From positions 1 through 64,000 of the forward strand of contig JAEWRC010000194.1 of assembly GCA_023460175.1 (NCBI GenBank): 64,000 nucleotides of DNA, in the 5' to 3' direction. Below, piece by piece: positions 34,562 to 45,600 of this stretch. The stretch comes from Actinomycetes bacterium. Lineage in GTDB: Bacteria > Actinomycetota > Actinomycetes > Mycobacteriales > Mycobacteriaceae. Numbering within the stretch: position 1 is the first letter of the stretch; each line of letters begins with the position of its first letter. Below the pieces are notes generated by a model. That model was not told the DNA's origin. It made no database searches and saw only the letters and a list, made by a program, of their open reading frames with translations. Position numbers and translations under genes: made by a program.

Positions 34562-35377
34562 ATGAGCGCGCCCACGGCCGACCGGTCGAAGACCGGCGTC
34601 TTCTCGGCAACCCGAGCCAGGATCCCGCAGCGCACACTGCGCACGGATTTCTGGCTCAAGGCGCCGATCCTGACGAACCTCGGGTTGGCGGCGTTCGTCA
34701 TCTACGCCACGGTCCGCGCGTTCATGCAGCAGGACTACTTCGTTGCGCAGTACAACTATCTGACCCCGTTCTACTCGCCGTGCCTCAGCGTCGGGTGCAT
34801 CCCGGAGGCCAGTCACTTCGGCCAGTTCCTGCCCGACGTGTGGTGGCTGCCGTACGCCGCGATCTCGCTGCCGTTCCTGCTGCTGTTCCGGATCACCTGC
34901 TACTACTACCGCCGGGCCTACTACCGCTCGGTGTGGCAGTCCCCGACGGCCTGCGCCGTCGCCGAACCGCACGCCAAGTACACCGGCGAGACCCGGCTGC
35001 CGCTGATCATCCAGAACTCGCACCGCTACTTCTTCTATGCGGCCGTGCTGATTTCGCTGGTCAACACCTACGACGCGATCCTGGCGTTCAGCACCCCGAC
35101 CGGCTTCCGGATCGGCCTGGGCAACGTCATCCTGGTCGTCAACATCACCCTGCTGTGGGTCTACACGCTGTCGTGCCACTCCTGCCGACACGTCACCGGC
35201 GGGCGGCTCAAGCACTTCTCGAAACATCCTGTGCGGTATTGGATCTGGACCCAGGTGTCGAAGATCAACACGCGGCACATGGAATTCGCCTGGATCACCC
35301 TGGGCACGCTCATGCTCACCGACTTCTACATCATGATGGTGGCGCGTGGCATGCCCGACCTGACCATCATCGGCTGA
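34562..35377 (+). CDS. sdhC: Succinate dehydrogenase (Sdh1) membrane anchor
   Basis: A 271-aa anchor with five transmembrane helices, the Rv0249c type. It carries Cys74 and Cys79 (SPCLSVGC) and the motif CHSCRH at 205-210. The cryo-EM structure reported for mycobacterial Sdh1 has a membrane-embedded Rieske [2Fe-2S] cluster; these Cys/His residues are the evident candidates for its ligands. It passes electrons from SdhB towards menaquinone. First gene of sdhCAB; GAAGGGAAC serves as ribosome binding site. Confidence 0.9.
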   Translation: MSAPTADRSKTGVFSATRARIPQRTLRTDFWLKAPILTNLGLAAFVIYATVRAFMQQDYFVAQYNYLTPFYSPCLSVGCIPEASHFGQFLPDVWWLPYAAISLPFLLLFRITCYYYRRAYYRSVWQSPTACAVAEPHAKYTGETRLPLIIQNSHRYFFYAAVLISLVNTYDAILAFSTPTGFRIGLGNVILVVNITLLWVYTLSCHSCRHVTGGRLKHFSKHPVRYWIWTQVSKINTRHMEFAWITLGTLMLTDFYIMMVARGMPDLTIIG

Positions 35378-35412
35378 CAACTACATCGACGCGAAAAGGC
35401 AAGTGAGGTTTC

Positions 35413-37332
35413 ATGGTTGAGCTGGAACGGCACCAATACGACGTCGTCGTGATCGGTGCCGGCGGTGCGGGTCTGCGTGCGGTCATCGAGGCGCGCGAAC
35501 GCGGCCTGCGGGTGGCCGTCGTGACCAAGTCACTGTTCGGTAAAGCCCACACCGTGATGGCCGAGGGCGGCTGCGCCGCGGCCATGCGCAACGTCAACAC
35601 CAAGGACTCCTGGCAGGTGCACTTCGGTGACACCATGCGCGGCGGCAAGTTCCTGAACAACTGGCGGATGGCCGAGCTGCACGCCCAGGAGTCCCCGGAC
35701 CGGGTGTGGGAACTCGAGACCTACGGCGCGCTGTTCGACCGCACCAAGGACGGCCGGATCAGCCAGCGCAACTTCGGCGGCCACACCTACCCCCGGCTCG
35801 CGCACGTCGGTGACCGCACCGGCCTGGAGATCATCCGCACGCTGCAGCAGAAGATCGTCTCGCTGCAGCAGGAGGACAAGGCCGAACTCGGCGACTACGA
35901 GGCCCGGATCAAGGTCTTCCACGAGTGTTCGATCACCGAGCTGATCCTCGACAACGGCGCGGTGGCCGGGGCGTTCGCGTACTGGCGCGAGACCGGCAAC
36001 TTCGTACTGTTCGAGGCGCCCGCGGTGGTGTTGGCCACCGGCGGCATCGGCAAGTCGTTCAAGGTGTCGTCGAACTCGTGGGAGTACACCGGCGACGGCC
36101 ACGCGCTGGCACTGCGCGCGGGCTCCGCGCTGATCAACATGGAGTTCATCCAGTTCCACCCGACCGGGATGGTCTGGCCGCTGTCGGTCAAGGGCATCCT
36201 GGTCACCGAGGGTGTCCGCGGCGACGGCGGGGTGCTGAAGAACTCCGAGGGCAAGCGGTTCATGTTCGACTACATCCCCTCGGTGTTCAAGGGGCAGTAC
36301 GCCGAGACCGAGGAAGAGGCCGACCAGTGGCTCAAGGACAACGACTCCGCGCGCCGCACCCCTGATCTGCTGCCCCGCGACGAGGTGGCCCGCGCCATCA
36401 ACTCCGAGGTGAAGGCCGGCCGCGGCTCGCCGCACGGCGGCGTCTACCTCGACATCGCCTCGCGGATGCCGACCGAGGAGATCAAGCGGCGGCTGCCGTC
36501 GATGTACCACCAGTTCATGGAGCTCGCCGAGGTCGACATCACCAAGGACGAGATGGAGGTCGGGCCCACCTGTCACTACGTGATGGGCGGCATCGAGGTC
36601 GACCCGGACAGCGGCGGCGCGAGCACCCCGGGGCTGTTCGCCGCCGGCGAGTGCTCCGGCGGCATGCACGGCTCGAACCGCCTGGGCGGCAACTCGCTGT
36701 CCGACCTGCTGGTGTTCGGGCGCCGCGCCGGGTTGGGCGCGGCCGACTACGTGCGGGCGCTGTCGGACCGGCCGAAGGTCACCGACGAATCGATCGACGC
36801 CGCCACCAAGCTGGCCCTGGCCCCGTTCGAGAAGCGCCCGAACCCGGAGAACCCCTACACGCTGCACGCCGAGTTGCAGCAGTCGATGAACGACCTCGTC
36901 GGGATCATCCGCAAGGAGGAGGAGATCCAGGAGGCGCTGGCCAAGCTCCGGGAGCTCAAGAAGCGCTACGAGAACGTCGTGGTCGAGGGCGGCCGGGTGT
37001 TCAACCCCGGCTGGCACCTGGCGATCGACCTGCGCAACATGCTGCTGGTCAGCGAATGCATCGCCAAGGCCGCGCTGCAGCGCACCGAGAGCCGCGGCGG
37101 CCACACCCGCGACGACCACCCGGAGATGGACGCCAACTGGCGCAACACGCTGCTGGTGTGCCGGACCCGGCCGGCCACGGACGCCGCGACGACGGTGGTG
37201 CCGGAGGTCGACGTGACGGCCGAGGAGCAGGAGCCGATGCGTCCGGACCTGCTGAATTTGTTCGAGTTGTCCGAGCTCGAGAAGTACTACACCGACACCG
37301 AGCTGGCCGACCATTCGGAACGGAGAAGCTGA
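35413..37332 (+). CDS. sdhA: Succinate dehydrogenase (Sdh1) flavoprotein subunit
   Basis: A 639-aa flavoprotein matching Rv0248c. VVIGAGGAGLRAVIEA is the FAD dinucleotide motif, and HTVMAEGGCAA carries His46, the covalent FAD attachment site. QFHPTGMVWP and the region around HYVMGGIEVD are active-site loops. Oxidises succinate to fumarate at the cytoplasmic face of the membrane. Lies 35 bp after sdhC and 1 bp before sdhB. Confidence 0.95.
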   Translation: MVELERHQYDVVVIGAGGAGLRAVIEARERGLRVAVVTKSLFGKAHTVMAEGGCAAAMRNVNTKDSWQVHFGDTMRGGKFLNNWRMAELHAQESPDRVWELETYGALFDRTKDGRISQRNFGGHTYPRLAHVGDRTGLEIIRTLQQKIVSLQQEDKAELGDYEARIKVFHECSITELILDNGAVAGAFAYWRETGNFVLFEAPAVVLATGGIGKSFKVSSNSWEYTGDGHALALRAGSALINMEFIQFHPTGMVWPLSVKGILVTEGVRGDGGVLKNSEGKRFMFDYIPSVFKGQYAETEEEADQWLKDNDSARRTPDLLPRDEVARAINSEVKAGRGSPHGGVYLDIASRMPTEEIKRRLPSMYHQFMELAEVDITKDEMEVGPTCHYVMGGIEVDPDSGGASTPGLFAAGECSGGMHGSNRLGGNSLSDLLVFGRRAGLGAADYVRALSDRPKVTDESIDAATKLALAPFEKRPNPENPYTLHAELQQSMNDLVGIIRKEEEIQEALAKLRELKKRYENVVVEGGRVFNPGWHLAIDLRNMLLVSECIAKAALQRTESRGGHTRDDHPEMDANWRNTLLVCRTRPATDAATTVVPEVDVTAEEQEPMRPDLLNLFELSELEKYYTDTELADHSERRS

Positions 37333-37333
37333 G

Positions 37334-38086
37334 ATGGCTACGTACAACGCGAGCTTGCGGGTCTGGCGCGGCGACGACACCGGCGGCGACCTGCAGGACT
37401 ACACCGTCGAGGTCAACGACGGCGAGGTGGTGCTCGACATCATCCACCGGCTGCAGGCCACCCAGACGCCGGACCTGGCGGTGCGCTGGAACTGCAAGGC
37501 CGGCAAGTGCGGATCGTGTTCGGCGGAGATCAACGGCAAGCCCCGGCTGCTGTGCATGACCCGGATGTCGACGTTCGAGCCCGACGAGACCGTGACCGTC
37601 ACGCCGATCCGCACCTTCCCGATCATGCGCGACCTGGTGACCGACGTGTCGTTCAACTACCAGAAGGCGCGCGAGATCCCGTCGTTCACACCGCCGAAGG
37701 ATCTGCAGCCCGGCGACTACCGGATGCAGCAGGAGGACATCCAGCGCAGCCAGGAGTTCCGCAAGTGCATCGAGTGTTTCCTGTGCCAGAACGTCTGTCA
37801 CGTCATCCGCGACCACGAGGAGAACAAGGAGGCCTTCGCCGGCCCGCGGTTCTTCATTCGCTTGGCCGAGCTCGACATGCACCCGCTGGACACCGCCGAC
37901 CGGCAGCTGCTGGCCCAGGAGGACGCCGGCCTGGGCTACTGCAACATCACCAAGTGCTGCACCGAGGTCTGCCCTGAGCACATCAAGATCACCGACAACG
38001 CGATCATCCCGATGAAGGAACGGGTGGCCGACCGCAAGTACGACCCGATCGTCTGGCTCGGCAACAAATTGTTCCGACGCACCTAG
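37334..38086 (+). CDS. sdhB: Succinate dehydrogenase (Sdh1) iron-sulfur subunit
   Basis: A 250-aa iron-sulfur protein matching Rv0247c. The N-terminal [2Fe-2S] ligands are CKAGKCGSCSAEINGKPRLLC. The C-terminal clusters are held by CIECFLCQNVCH and CNITKCCTEVCPEH. It relays electrons from SdhA FAD to the anchor. The ATG follows the sdhA stop after 1 bp, so expression is coupled. Confidence 0.95.
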   Translation: MATYNASLRVWRGDDTGGDLQDYTVEVNDGEVVLDIIHRLQATQTPDLAVRWNCKAGKCGSCSAEINGKPRLLCMTRMSTFEPDETVTVTPIRTFPIMRDLVTDVSFNYQKAREIPSFTPPKDLQPGDYRMQQEDIQRSQEFRKCIECFLCQNVCHVIRDHEENKEAFAGPRFFIRLAELDMHPLDTADRQLLAQEDAGLGYCNITKCCTEVCPEHIKITDNAIIPMKERVADRKYDPIVWLGNKLFRRT

Positions 38087-38261
38087 TCTTTTCCCCTGGT
38101 CCGGCGCCCGCATGGGATCCGGATGGTCGAGCCTGTCGTTGTCCCACCGCGCTGCGGCACGGGCGGCAACGACGGGCTCGACGCTTTTGGCCGGGCTGGC
38201 GTTATCAGGGATCCCGCGTACCCTCGGGGAAAGCGGCCAATCACCTGCGAAAGGCATCGCC

Positions 38262-38423
38262 ATGGTCATGCGAGAGACACTCAGCGTCAACGATATTCGC
38301 ACCGCGATTCGCGAACTGTCGATCCGCGCGCAACTCGCCCGCAAGGAGGGCCGGTTCGACGACGCCGACGAACTCGAACAGCGCGTCGACACCTACCGCG
38401 AGCAACTCGCGGCGCGACCCTGA
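38262..38423 (+). CDS. Small helical protein (53 aa)
   Basis: A 53-aa charged helical protein (DIRTAIRELSIRAQLARKEG, then DDADELEQRVDTYREQLA). The second half resembles the UVR/leucine-heptad pattern found in UvrB-like tails, but that is not enough to assign function. ATG 38262 with GCGAAAGG upstream. A -10-like TACCCT lies at 38219-38224. It ends 3 bp before the convergent flavin reductase gene. Confidence 0.6.
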   Translation: MVMRETLSVNDIRTAIRELSIRAQLARKEGRFDDADELEQRVDTYREQLAARP

Positions 38424-38426
38424 GAC

Positions 38427-38984
<558 letters not shown>

Positions 38985-38986
38985 TC

Positions 38987-39670
38987 ATGTGGTTTCCGCT
39001 CCTGGCGATGGCCGTGGCCGTCAGCCTGGAGCCGTTCCGGATCGGGATGACCGTCCTGATGATCAACCGGCCACGGCCGGGCCTGCAGCTGCTGACCTTC
39101 CTGGCTGGGGGCTTCGCCATGGGCATCACCGTGGGCCTGATCGTGCTGTTCGTGCTGCGGCCCGCGCTGGGCTCCGCGCATTTCACGCTGCCCCGCGTGC
39201 AACTGCTGGTCGGGGCCGTGGTGCTGGCCAACGCGGCGCTGGTGGCCGCGAGCGTGCTGGGCCGCCGCAGCGGGAAAGAAGCACCGGGACCGCCTGGGCG
39301 GCTGCGCCGCGCGGTGGACCCGGTCGCGGTCCGCGTCCGCGGGCTGGTGCAGGGCGGCTCGCTGTGGACGGCCGGCATCGCGGGCCTGGGCATCGCGCTG
39401 CCGTCCATCGACTACGTCGCGGCGCTGACCCTCATCGTGGCCTCGGGGGCGGCGGCTGCCACGCAGGTCGGCGCGCTGATGCTGTTCAACTTGGTGGCGT
39501 TCACGCTCGTGGAGATCCCGCTGCTGTGCTACCTGATCGCCCCGCAGCGCACCCGCGCGACGTTGGCGACGCTCTACGACTGGGTGCGCTCGCGCGGTCG
39601 GCTCGGCGTCGCGGCGCTGCTGGCCGTCGCCGGGGTGCTGCTGCTCGGGGTCGGCTACGCGGGCCTGTAA
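38987..39670 (+). CDS. GAP-family (SfLAP) integral membrane protein (Rv0246 type)
   Basis: A 227-aa protein with six hydrophobic helices, including LLTFLAGGFAMGITVGLIVL, a Gly-rich TAGIAGLGIALPSIDYVAAL segment and a C-terminal GVAALLAVAGVLLLGVGYAG. It resembles the GAP/sulfolipid-addressing family that helps glycolipids reach the mycobacterial surface (Gap for GPLs, Sap for sulfolipid-1). It sits next to the PE-PPE/FAAL/MmpL genes, so a role with that lipid is plausible; M. tuberculosis keeps it as Rv0246 without that lipid locus next to it. Confidence 0.77.
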   Translation: MWFPLLAMAVAVSLEPFRIGMTVLMINRPRPGLQLLTFLAGGFAMGITVGLIVLFVLRPALGSAHFTLPRVQLLVGAVVLANAALVAASVLGRRSGKEAPGPPGRLRRAVDPVAVRVRGLVQGGSLWTAGIAGLGIALPSIDYVAALTLIVASGAAAATQVGALMLFNLVAFTLVEIPLLCYLIAPQRTRATLATLYDWVRSRGRLGVAALLAVAGVLLLGVGYAGL

Positions 39671-39674
39671 GGGC

Positions 39675-40826
39675 TCAGGAACCGCCGCCCAGGGCGGGCT
39701 GATTGTTCAGCATGTACTGCAGCCCGGACAGCAGCTGCGACACCGGGTCGGAGGCCCCGCCGAACGCGGCCTGAGTGGCCGGCGCGGTGACCTCCGCCGG
39801 GTCGTAGCCGTTGATCGGGTCCACCGTGATGGGAGCGGTCAGCGGGTCGTCGTGGCGGGAGTAGCCGGCGTCCACGTAGGGCTTGAGCACGCGGTCGAGT
39901 TCGATCAGCGTCTCCTGCGGCACGCCGAGGTACTTGAACGGCAGCACCAGCGGCAGATGTTCCTCGGGAATCAGGTACGTCGTGGTCTTCGCCCCGCGGG
40001 AGTTGACGGTGGTGCGGATGTTCTGCGGCGGCACCATGCTCGGATCGGTGAACGCGACCGCGGTGTGCCCGGTGGCCAGCCCGACGATGGCGTTGGCCAC
40101 CGAGATCCAGTTGTCCGGCCGGTCCGGCCAGTCGGCGATGCTGTCGTAGGCGGAGACGAATTTGTAAGTGTCGTACTGGCTTTCCACCGGCGGCGGGATG
40201 CGGTAGTCCAGTGACGGGACGACGCTGCCGACCGGGAACATCTGGGTCAGGAAGCTCTCGCCGAACGCGTGCTTGCCGACGGGGTTGCCGTAGGTGGCGA
40301 AGCTCAGCTGATCCGGCGGCGGGGCGGCCGGGTCGTAGGCCAGCCGTGCCTGCACTTCGTCGAGCACCGACGCACCCTCCGACAGGCCGATCGCCGTGCC
40401 GGGGCCGCCGCGCTTGATGGCGTCGATCAGGTTGGGCGCGCCGACGTCGATGGACTCGCCGTAGCTGGGGCCGTCGAGGCCGAGGCCCGGCATGATGCGC
40501 TCCCCGAAGGCGCCGATGCCCGGGAACAGCCGCTCGAGGGTGTGGCCCTGGACCTGCCCGGCCGGGTAGTCGACGATCTCGCGGTCCAACCCGGGGAACC
40601 AGTCCGCGCCCGTGCGCATGATGTATTCGTCGTACGGGATGCCCAGCACATGCGCGCCGCCCAGCGCGTAGCCGCGCCCCGGGGTACCCAGCTGCGCGGT
40701 GGGCTCGGCCGCGGCGTCGGCGCCGGTCTCGGTGCCGGCATCATCGGCGGCCGCGACGCCGAGGCCCAAATAGCCTGCGGCGCCGAGGGTTGTCAGCGCG
40801 GTGCCGAACGCGAGTAGTCGTCTCAT
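39675..40826 (-). CDS. PE-PPE-domain acyltransferase/serine hydrolase (Chp-like; TPP PE protein)
   Basis: A 383-aa secreted or membrane-anchored alpha/beta-type hydrolase. The N-terminal hydrophobic stretch (residues 4-26) is a signal or anchor. The PE-PPE domain follows: [30 protein letters not shown] and GLSEGASV with Ser149 as nucleophile. Related Chp1/Chp2 proteins transfer acyl chains onto trehalose in SL-1 and PAT synthesis. In M. smegmatis the PE protein of the TPP locus turns diacyltrehalose precursors into TPP outside the cytoplasm. Last gene of the operon papA3-mmpL10-fadD23-PE. Confidence 0.85.
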   Translation of the reverse strand: MRRLLAFGTALTTLGAAGYLGLGVAAADDAGTETGADAAAEPTAQLGTPGRGYALGGAHVLGIPYDEYIMRTGADWFPGLDREIVDYPAGQVQGHTLERLFPGIGAFGERIMPGLGLDGPSYGESIDVGAPNLIDAIKRGGPGTAIGLSEGASVLDEVQARLAYDPAAPPPDQLSFATYGNPVGKHAFGESFLTQMFPVGSVVPSLDYRIPPPVESQYDTYKFVSAYDSIADWPDRPDNWISVANAIVGLATGHTAVAFTDPSMVPPQNIRTTVNSRGAKTTTYLIPEEHLPLVLPFKYLGVPQETLIELDRVLKPYVDAGYSRHDDPLTAPITVDPINGYDPAEVTAPATQAAFGGASDPVSQLLSGLQYMLNNQPALGGGS

Positions 40827-40896
40827 TCCCGCTCACGCCCCACAATCACACTCGGCAACACACACTCGGCGATACTGCAGCGAACCTTACTCCGCA

Positions 40897-42645
40897 TCAC
40901 CCATCCCATCGGTCGAACTCCCGCCGCCGATACAGCTCGACGCAGGCCGCACGACGGATCTTGCCGCTGGTGGTGGTCGGAATCGCGCCCGCGGGCACCG
41001 GCACCAGATCCGCGACGCTCAGGCCGTGCGCGTTGGCGATCGCGGCGGTGACCTCGCTCCTGATCGCGGCGAGGTCGTCGGGTTTTTTGAGTTCGACGAC
41101 GGCCACCAGTTCCTCGGTCCCCCGCACCGGCACCGAGATCGCCGCGACCCGCCCGGCCACGAGGCTCTGCACCGTGGTCTCGATGTCCTCGGGGTAGTAG
41201 TTGCGGCCGCGGATGATCAGCACGTCCTTGATGCGCCCGACGATGAACAGCCCGCCCTCGTGGACGAAGCCCAAGTCGCCGGTGCGCAGCCAGCGGTCGG
41301 CGGCGGTACCCGGCGACGGGTCCAGCAGGGTCGCGCCGAAGCCGCCCTGCTCGGCGGGGGGCTTGCGCCAGTAGCCGTCGGCGACGTTCTCGCCGTGCAC
41401 CCAGATCTCGCCCACCTGATCCGGCGGGCATTCCCGTCCGGTGTCGCCGTCGACGATGCGCAGCGACGGCGATTCCGGCACGTCGTAGCGGACCAGCTTG
41501 GTCACCGTCCCGGCCGCCGCGCCGCGCCCCGGCGGGCAGGGACGCACCCGTCCGGCCCCCAGTTCGGCGGAGTCGAAGTGCGCCGCCGGCGCGTTCTCGT
41601 CCCAGGTGCTCGCCGCGACGAAGACCGTGGCCTCGGCCAGTCCGTACGCGGGCCGCATCATGTGATCGGCGAAGTTGAAGTGTGCGAACCGGTCGACGAA
41701 GCGGTGCAGCGTCGCCGGCTCGACGCGTTCGGCGCCGCTGATGATGCCCAGCACGCCGCCGAGGTCGAGGCCGGCCAGGTCGTCGTCGCTGGTCTTGCGG
41801 GCTGCCAGGTCGAATGCGAAGTTCGGCGCCGACGACCAGGCGCGCGGGTTTTCCGCCAACGCGCGCACCCAGCGCGCGGGCCGTTCCAGGAACGCGACGG
41901 GGCTCATCAGCTCGGCCCGGTGCCCGCAGAGGATCGGCGCGCAGACCCCCAGCACCAGGCCCATGTCGTGATAGAAGGGCAGCCACGACACCAGCGTCGC
42001 CTCCGCCGGCAGCGGGGTGCCGGCGAAGAAGCTGCGCATCAGCTGATCGAAGTTCACCGTGAGGTTGCGGTGCGAGACCATGACCCCGGTCGGGACGCGG
42101 GTGGACCCGGAGCTGTACTGCAGGTACGCCAGGCTCGGCAGCTCGGCCGGTTCGACGGCGCCCTCCTCGACCGCGTCGAGGTCCAGGGCGTCGATCTCGA
42201 CGATCGTCGGCGGCTGCGCCGAGCCGGCGCAGTCGATGAAATCGCGGACGTCGGCGACGACCGCCGCGGTGGTCAGGACGACGGCCGGTTCGGTGTCGGC
42301 CAGGACCGCGGCCACCCGGTCGTGGCCCGAGCCGCGGTGCGGCAGCGGCAGCGGCACCGCGACCAGTCCGGCCTGCATCGACCCGAGGAACGCCAGGATG
42401 TACTCCAGGCCCTGGGGCGCCAGGATCAGCGCGCGGTCCCCGACGGCGCCGTGCCGGCGCAGTTCGGCCGCCACGGCGCGGGTCCGGCGGGCCAGCTGCG
42501 ACCAGGTGAGGCTGTGCCGGACACCGGCCGGGTCGCGCTCGTAATCGGTGAAGGTGAACCCGATGTCGTCGGGGCGCAGGGTGGCCCGACCGTGCAGGAT
42601 CGACAGGATCGAGGGGGTGCCCGTCGTGGTCGTGAGCTGAGTCAG
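40897..42645 (-). CDS. fadD23: Fatty acyl-AMP ligase (FadD23-like FAAL), CTG start proposed
   Basis: A 582-aa FAAL if translation begins at CTG 42645. The adenylate motif YLQYSSGSTRVPTGVMVSH and the FAAL-type region around WLPFYHDMGLVLG are present, and TTTSGKIRRAAC is the C-terminal Lys motif. It activates a fatty acid as acyl-AMP and loads the PKS. The conserved FAAL N-terminus (FTFTDYERDP, then LTWSQLARRTRAVAAEL) lies upstream of the first in-frame GTG (42474). No ATG, GTG or TTG is in frame before it. The CTG has GGAGG 5 nt upstream and overlaps a TGA stop of a 16-codon ORF that itself overlaps the mmpL stop. Confidence 0.87.
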   Translation of the reverse strand: MTQLTTTTGTPSILSILHGRATLRPDDIGFTFTDYERDPAGVRHSLTWSQLARRTRAVAAELRRHGAVGDRALILAPQGLEYILAFLGSMQAGLVAVPLPLPHRGSGHDRVAAVLADTEPAVVLTTAAVVADVRDFIDCAGSAQPPTIVEIDALDLDAVEEGAVEPAELPSLAYLQYSSGSTRVPTGVMVSHRNLTVNFDQLMRSFFAGTPLPAEATLVSWLPFYHDMGLVLGVCAPILCGHRAELMSPVAFLERPARWVRALAENPRAWSSAPNFAFDLAARKTSDDDLAGLDLGGVLGIISGAERVEPATLHRFVDRFAHFNFADHMMRPAYGLAEATVFVAASTWDENAPAAHFDSAELGAGRVRPCPPGRGAAAGTVTKLVRYDVPESPSLRIVDGDTGRECPPDQVGEIWVHGENVADGYWRKPPAEQGGFGATLLDPSPGTAADRWLRTGDLGFVHEGGLFIVGRIKDVLIIRGRNYYPEDIETTVQSLVAGRVAAISVPVRGTEELVAVVELKKPDDLAAIRSEVTAAIANAHGLSVADLVPVPAGAIPTTTSGKIRRAACVELYRRREFDRWDG

Positions 42646-42692
42646 CGTGTCCTCCGAGGTCCCGGTGTCATCCGCGCTCCTGACCGACTCAT
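42642..42692 (-). CDS. 16-codon linker ORF between mmpL10 and fadD23
   Basis: ATG 42692 overlaps the mmpL10 stop (ATGA) and the ORF ends at TGA 42642, which overlaps the proposed CTG start of fadD23 (CTGA). It could carry ribosomes from mmpL10 to fadD23 by two coupled re-initiations. It encodes an Arg-rich 16-residue peptide unlikely to have its own function. Confidence 0.35.
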   Translation of the reverse strand: MSRSGARMTPGPRRTR

Positions 42693-45600
42693 GCGTTCTG
42701 GGCCGGTTCCGGCGATTTCGCCGGCGCCGGCCTGATCTTGGCGGGCCACCAGTTGGCCCGGCCCACCAGCGTCGCGATGGCGGGGACGGTGATGGTGCGT
42801 ACCACGAAGGTATCCAACAGGATTCCGACGCCGATCACGAAGCCACCCTGCACCACGATGCCGATGCTGGAGAACAGCAGACCGGCCATCGAGGCCGCGA
42901 AGATCAGGCCCGCCGCGGTGATCACCCCGCCGGTGGAGCCCAGCGTGCGGATGACGCCGTAGCGCACGCTGTGCGGGGATTCGTCGCGCATGCGGGACAC
43001 GAACAGCATGTTGTAGTCCGCGCCCACCGCGACCAGCACCACGAACGCCAATGGCGCTACGCTCCAATGCAATTGCTGACCCAGTATGACCTGGAACATC
43101 AGCACGCCGATGCCGATCGCAGCAAAGAACGACAGCACCACCGAACCGACCAGGTACCACGGCGCGATCAGCGACCGCAGCAGCAACATCAGCACCAACA
43201 ACACAACGATCAGCGTGACGATGATGATGAACCGGATGTCGCGTTCGTAGTAGTCCCGGGTGTCGCGCAGCGCGGCGGGGAAGCCGCCCATCGAGATCGA
43301 CGCGTCGGCCAGCGTGGTGTTGGGCTGAGCGCCGCGGGCGATGTCGTTGATGGTGTTGACCTGGTCCATGGCCGCCGGGCTGAACGGGTTGAGGTCGGTC
43401 TGCACCAGGTAGCGCACCGAGTGCCCGTCCGGGGAGATGAACGCCTGGGACGCCAGCTGGAATTCCTTGGCCTGCAACACCTCGGCGGGGATGTTGAAGC
43501 CCGCCATCGAGGAGGCCGCCGCGTCCTGGCGCATGGTCAACAGGAACGTCGAGGCCTGGCTGAGCCCGCCGGCCATCACCTTGATCTGCTCGACGAGTTC
43601 GTCGACTCCCCCGGCCACCTGCCGGCTGCCCTTCGCCAGCTCGTCGGCGCCCTGCCGGATCTCGCTCAGGCCCGACTGCGCACCACCGGGGCTGTCCAGG
43701 CCGAGCGCGGAGGTGGCCTTGACGAGGTCGTTGAGCGCGCGGTTGAGCTTGGTCACCGTCGCGTTGAGACTCTCGCGGTCCTCGAAGCCCTCGAGGTCGC
43801 CGGCCAGCTTGTTGATCCGGTCCAGCCGGCCGTCGTCCTGCGCCTCGGCGAGGCGCTGAAACTGGAGGCGGGTGTCGCGGCAGGACGGGTTCGCGTCGCA
43901 CACCGCGTTGCCTTGCAGCGCCTGCAGGACCGGGCCGATCCAGCCGAACATGTTCTTGACGTTGGCGAAGTTCACGCCCATCGAGTTGCCGAGCTCGTTG
44001 ACGGCCTTTACCAGCTCGGCGGCGGTCTCGACGTCGCGCACCAGCTTGTCGCCGCCGTATTCGGTGCGCACCGACGAGAACTCGTCGAGCAACGTCTGCA
44101 GACTGGGCGCGATGGCGTTGACCTGCGCGCGCACGTCGCCGAGGGTGTCGGCCAGCGTGTTGGCCCCGGTCGCCAGCTCGGTGAGGTCGTCGCCGCGCTC
44201 GCCGATCATGGCGGTCCCCTCGGCCAGCCGGGCGCCGACGATGCCGGCCTGGAAGGTGGCCCGGAACTCCGGCGGCACCTCGCCCAGCGGCCGGGTGACG
44301 CCGCTGACCAAGGCGATGTCGGGCAGCTGCGCGATCCGCGAGGCCATCTGTTCGAGATCGGCCAGCGCCTGCGGGGTGCGCAGGTCGCGCTCGGACTGCA
44401 CGAGCAGGTACTGCGGGATGGACTGACTGATCGGGAAGTGCCGTTCCAGCGCGGCGTACCCGATCGAGCTGGGCGCCGACGCCGAGACGGCCTTGCGGTC
44501 GTCGTAATTGAACTCCGCCCCGACGGCCAGGCCGGCCAGCAGGACCAACACCAGGATGCTGCCGACCAGGTGAGCCACCGGCCGACGGACGATGCGGATG
44601 CCGGAGCGCCGCCAGAACCGGGCGGTCAGTTCGCGCCGCGGGCTCACCCAGCCGCGCGGCCCGGCCAGCACCAGGATGGCCGGCAACAGCGTCATTCCCG
44701 CCAGGTAGGCGACGCCGATGCCGATGGCCGCCGACACCCCGATGGTGCGGAACACCCCCATCTGGGCGAAGTTCATCACCAGGAACGTGATGCCCACCGT
44801 GGCCGCCGAAGCGGTGATGACCTTGCCGATCGAGATCACCGCCGACCGGACCGCCTGATCGTAGTCCGCGCCGCGGCGCAGGTAATCGTGATAGCGGCTG
44901 ATCATGAACACCGCGTAGTCGGTCCCCGCGCCGGCCAGGATCGCGCTGAGGAACACGATGGACTGGTTCGAGACACCCGCGCCGGTCAGATACGAGTAAC
45001 CGGCCACCAACCCCTGGGCGATCATCACCGACGCCCCGATGGTCACCAACGGCAGCATCATCGTCCGCGGGTTGCGGTACACCAGCAGCAGCACGCCGAG
45101 GACCAGCACCGCGATGGCGATCTCGATGGGCAACCGGTCTTGCTCGCCGGCGACCGTGAGGTCGGCAACGGTGGCCGCGGGGCCGGTGACGTACACCTGA
45201 AGCGGGCCCTCGTGGTTGTCGCCGAGGGCGGCCTGATTGCCGACGGTGTCGGTGACGATCTCGTTGGCCCGGTTGAACGCCTCGAAGGCCCGCGGGGTGC
45301 CCAGTTCGCCCTCAAGGCTCACCGGCAGCACCCAGGTGGTCTTGTCCTCGCTGGTCAGGAACTGTCGCAGCTGCGGTGTGCCGAGGAAATCCTGCACGGA
45401 TACGACATCTGAATCGTTGGCGCGCAGCGCGTCGACCACCGTGCGGTAGGTGGTCTCGTCGTCGGGCCGCAAGCCGTCCTCGTTGATGAACGCGACCACC
45501 AGCAGGTTGTCCGACCCGGACTCCTGGAACGCCTCGGCCATGTTCCGGGCCGTGACGCTGGATGGCGCGTCGGCGGGCAGGATGACCAGCGGGTTGCGCT

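Noticed and set aside
40897..42474. FadD23 starting at the first in-frame GTG (42474)
   Set aside because: This would remove the conserved FAAL N-terminus (FTFTDY, LTWSQLARRTRA), which is encoded in frame upstream.
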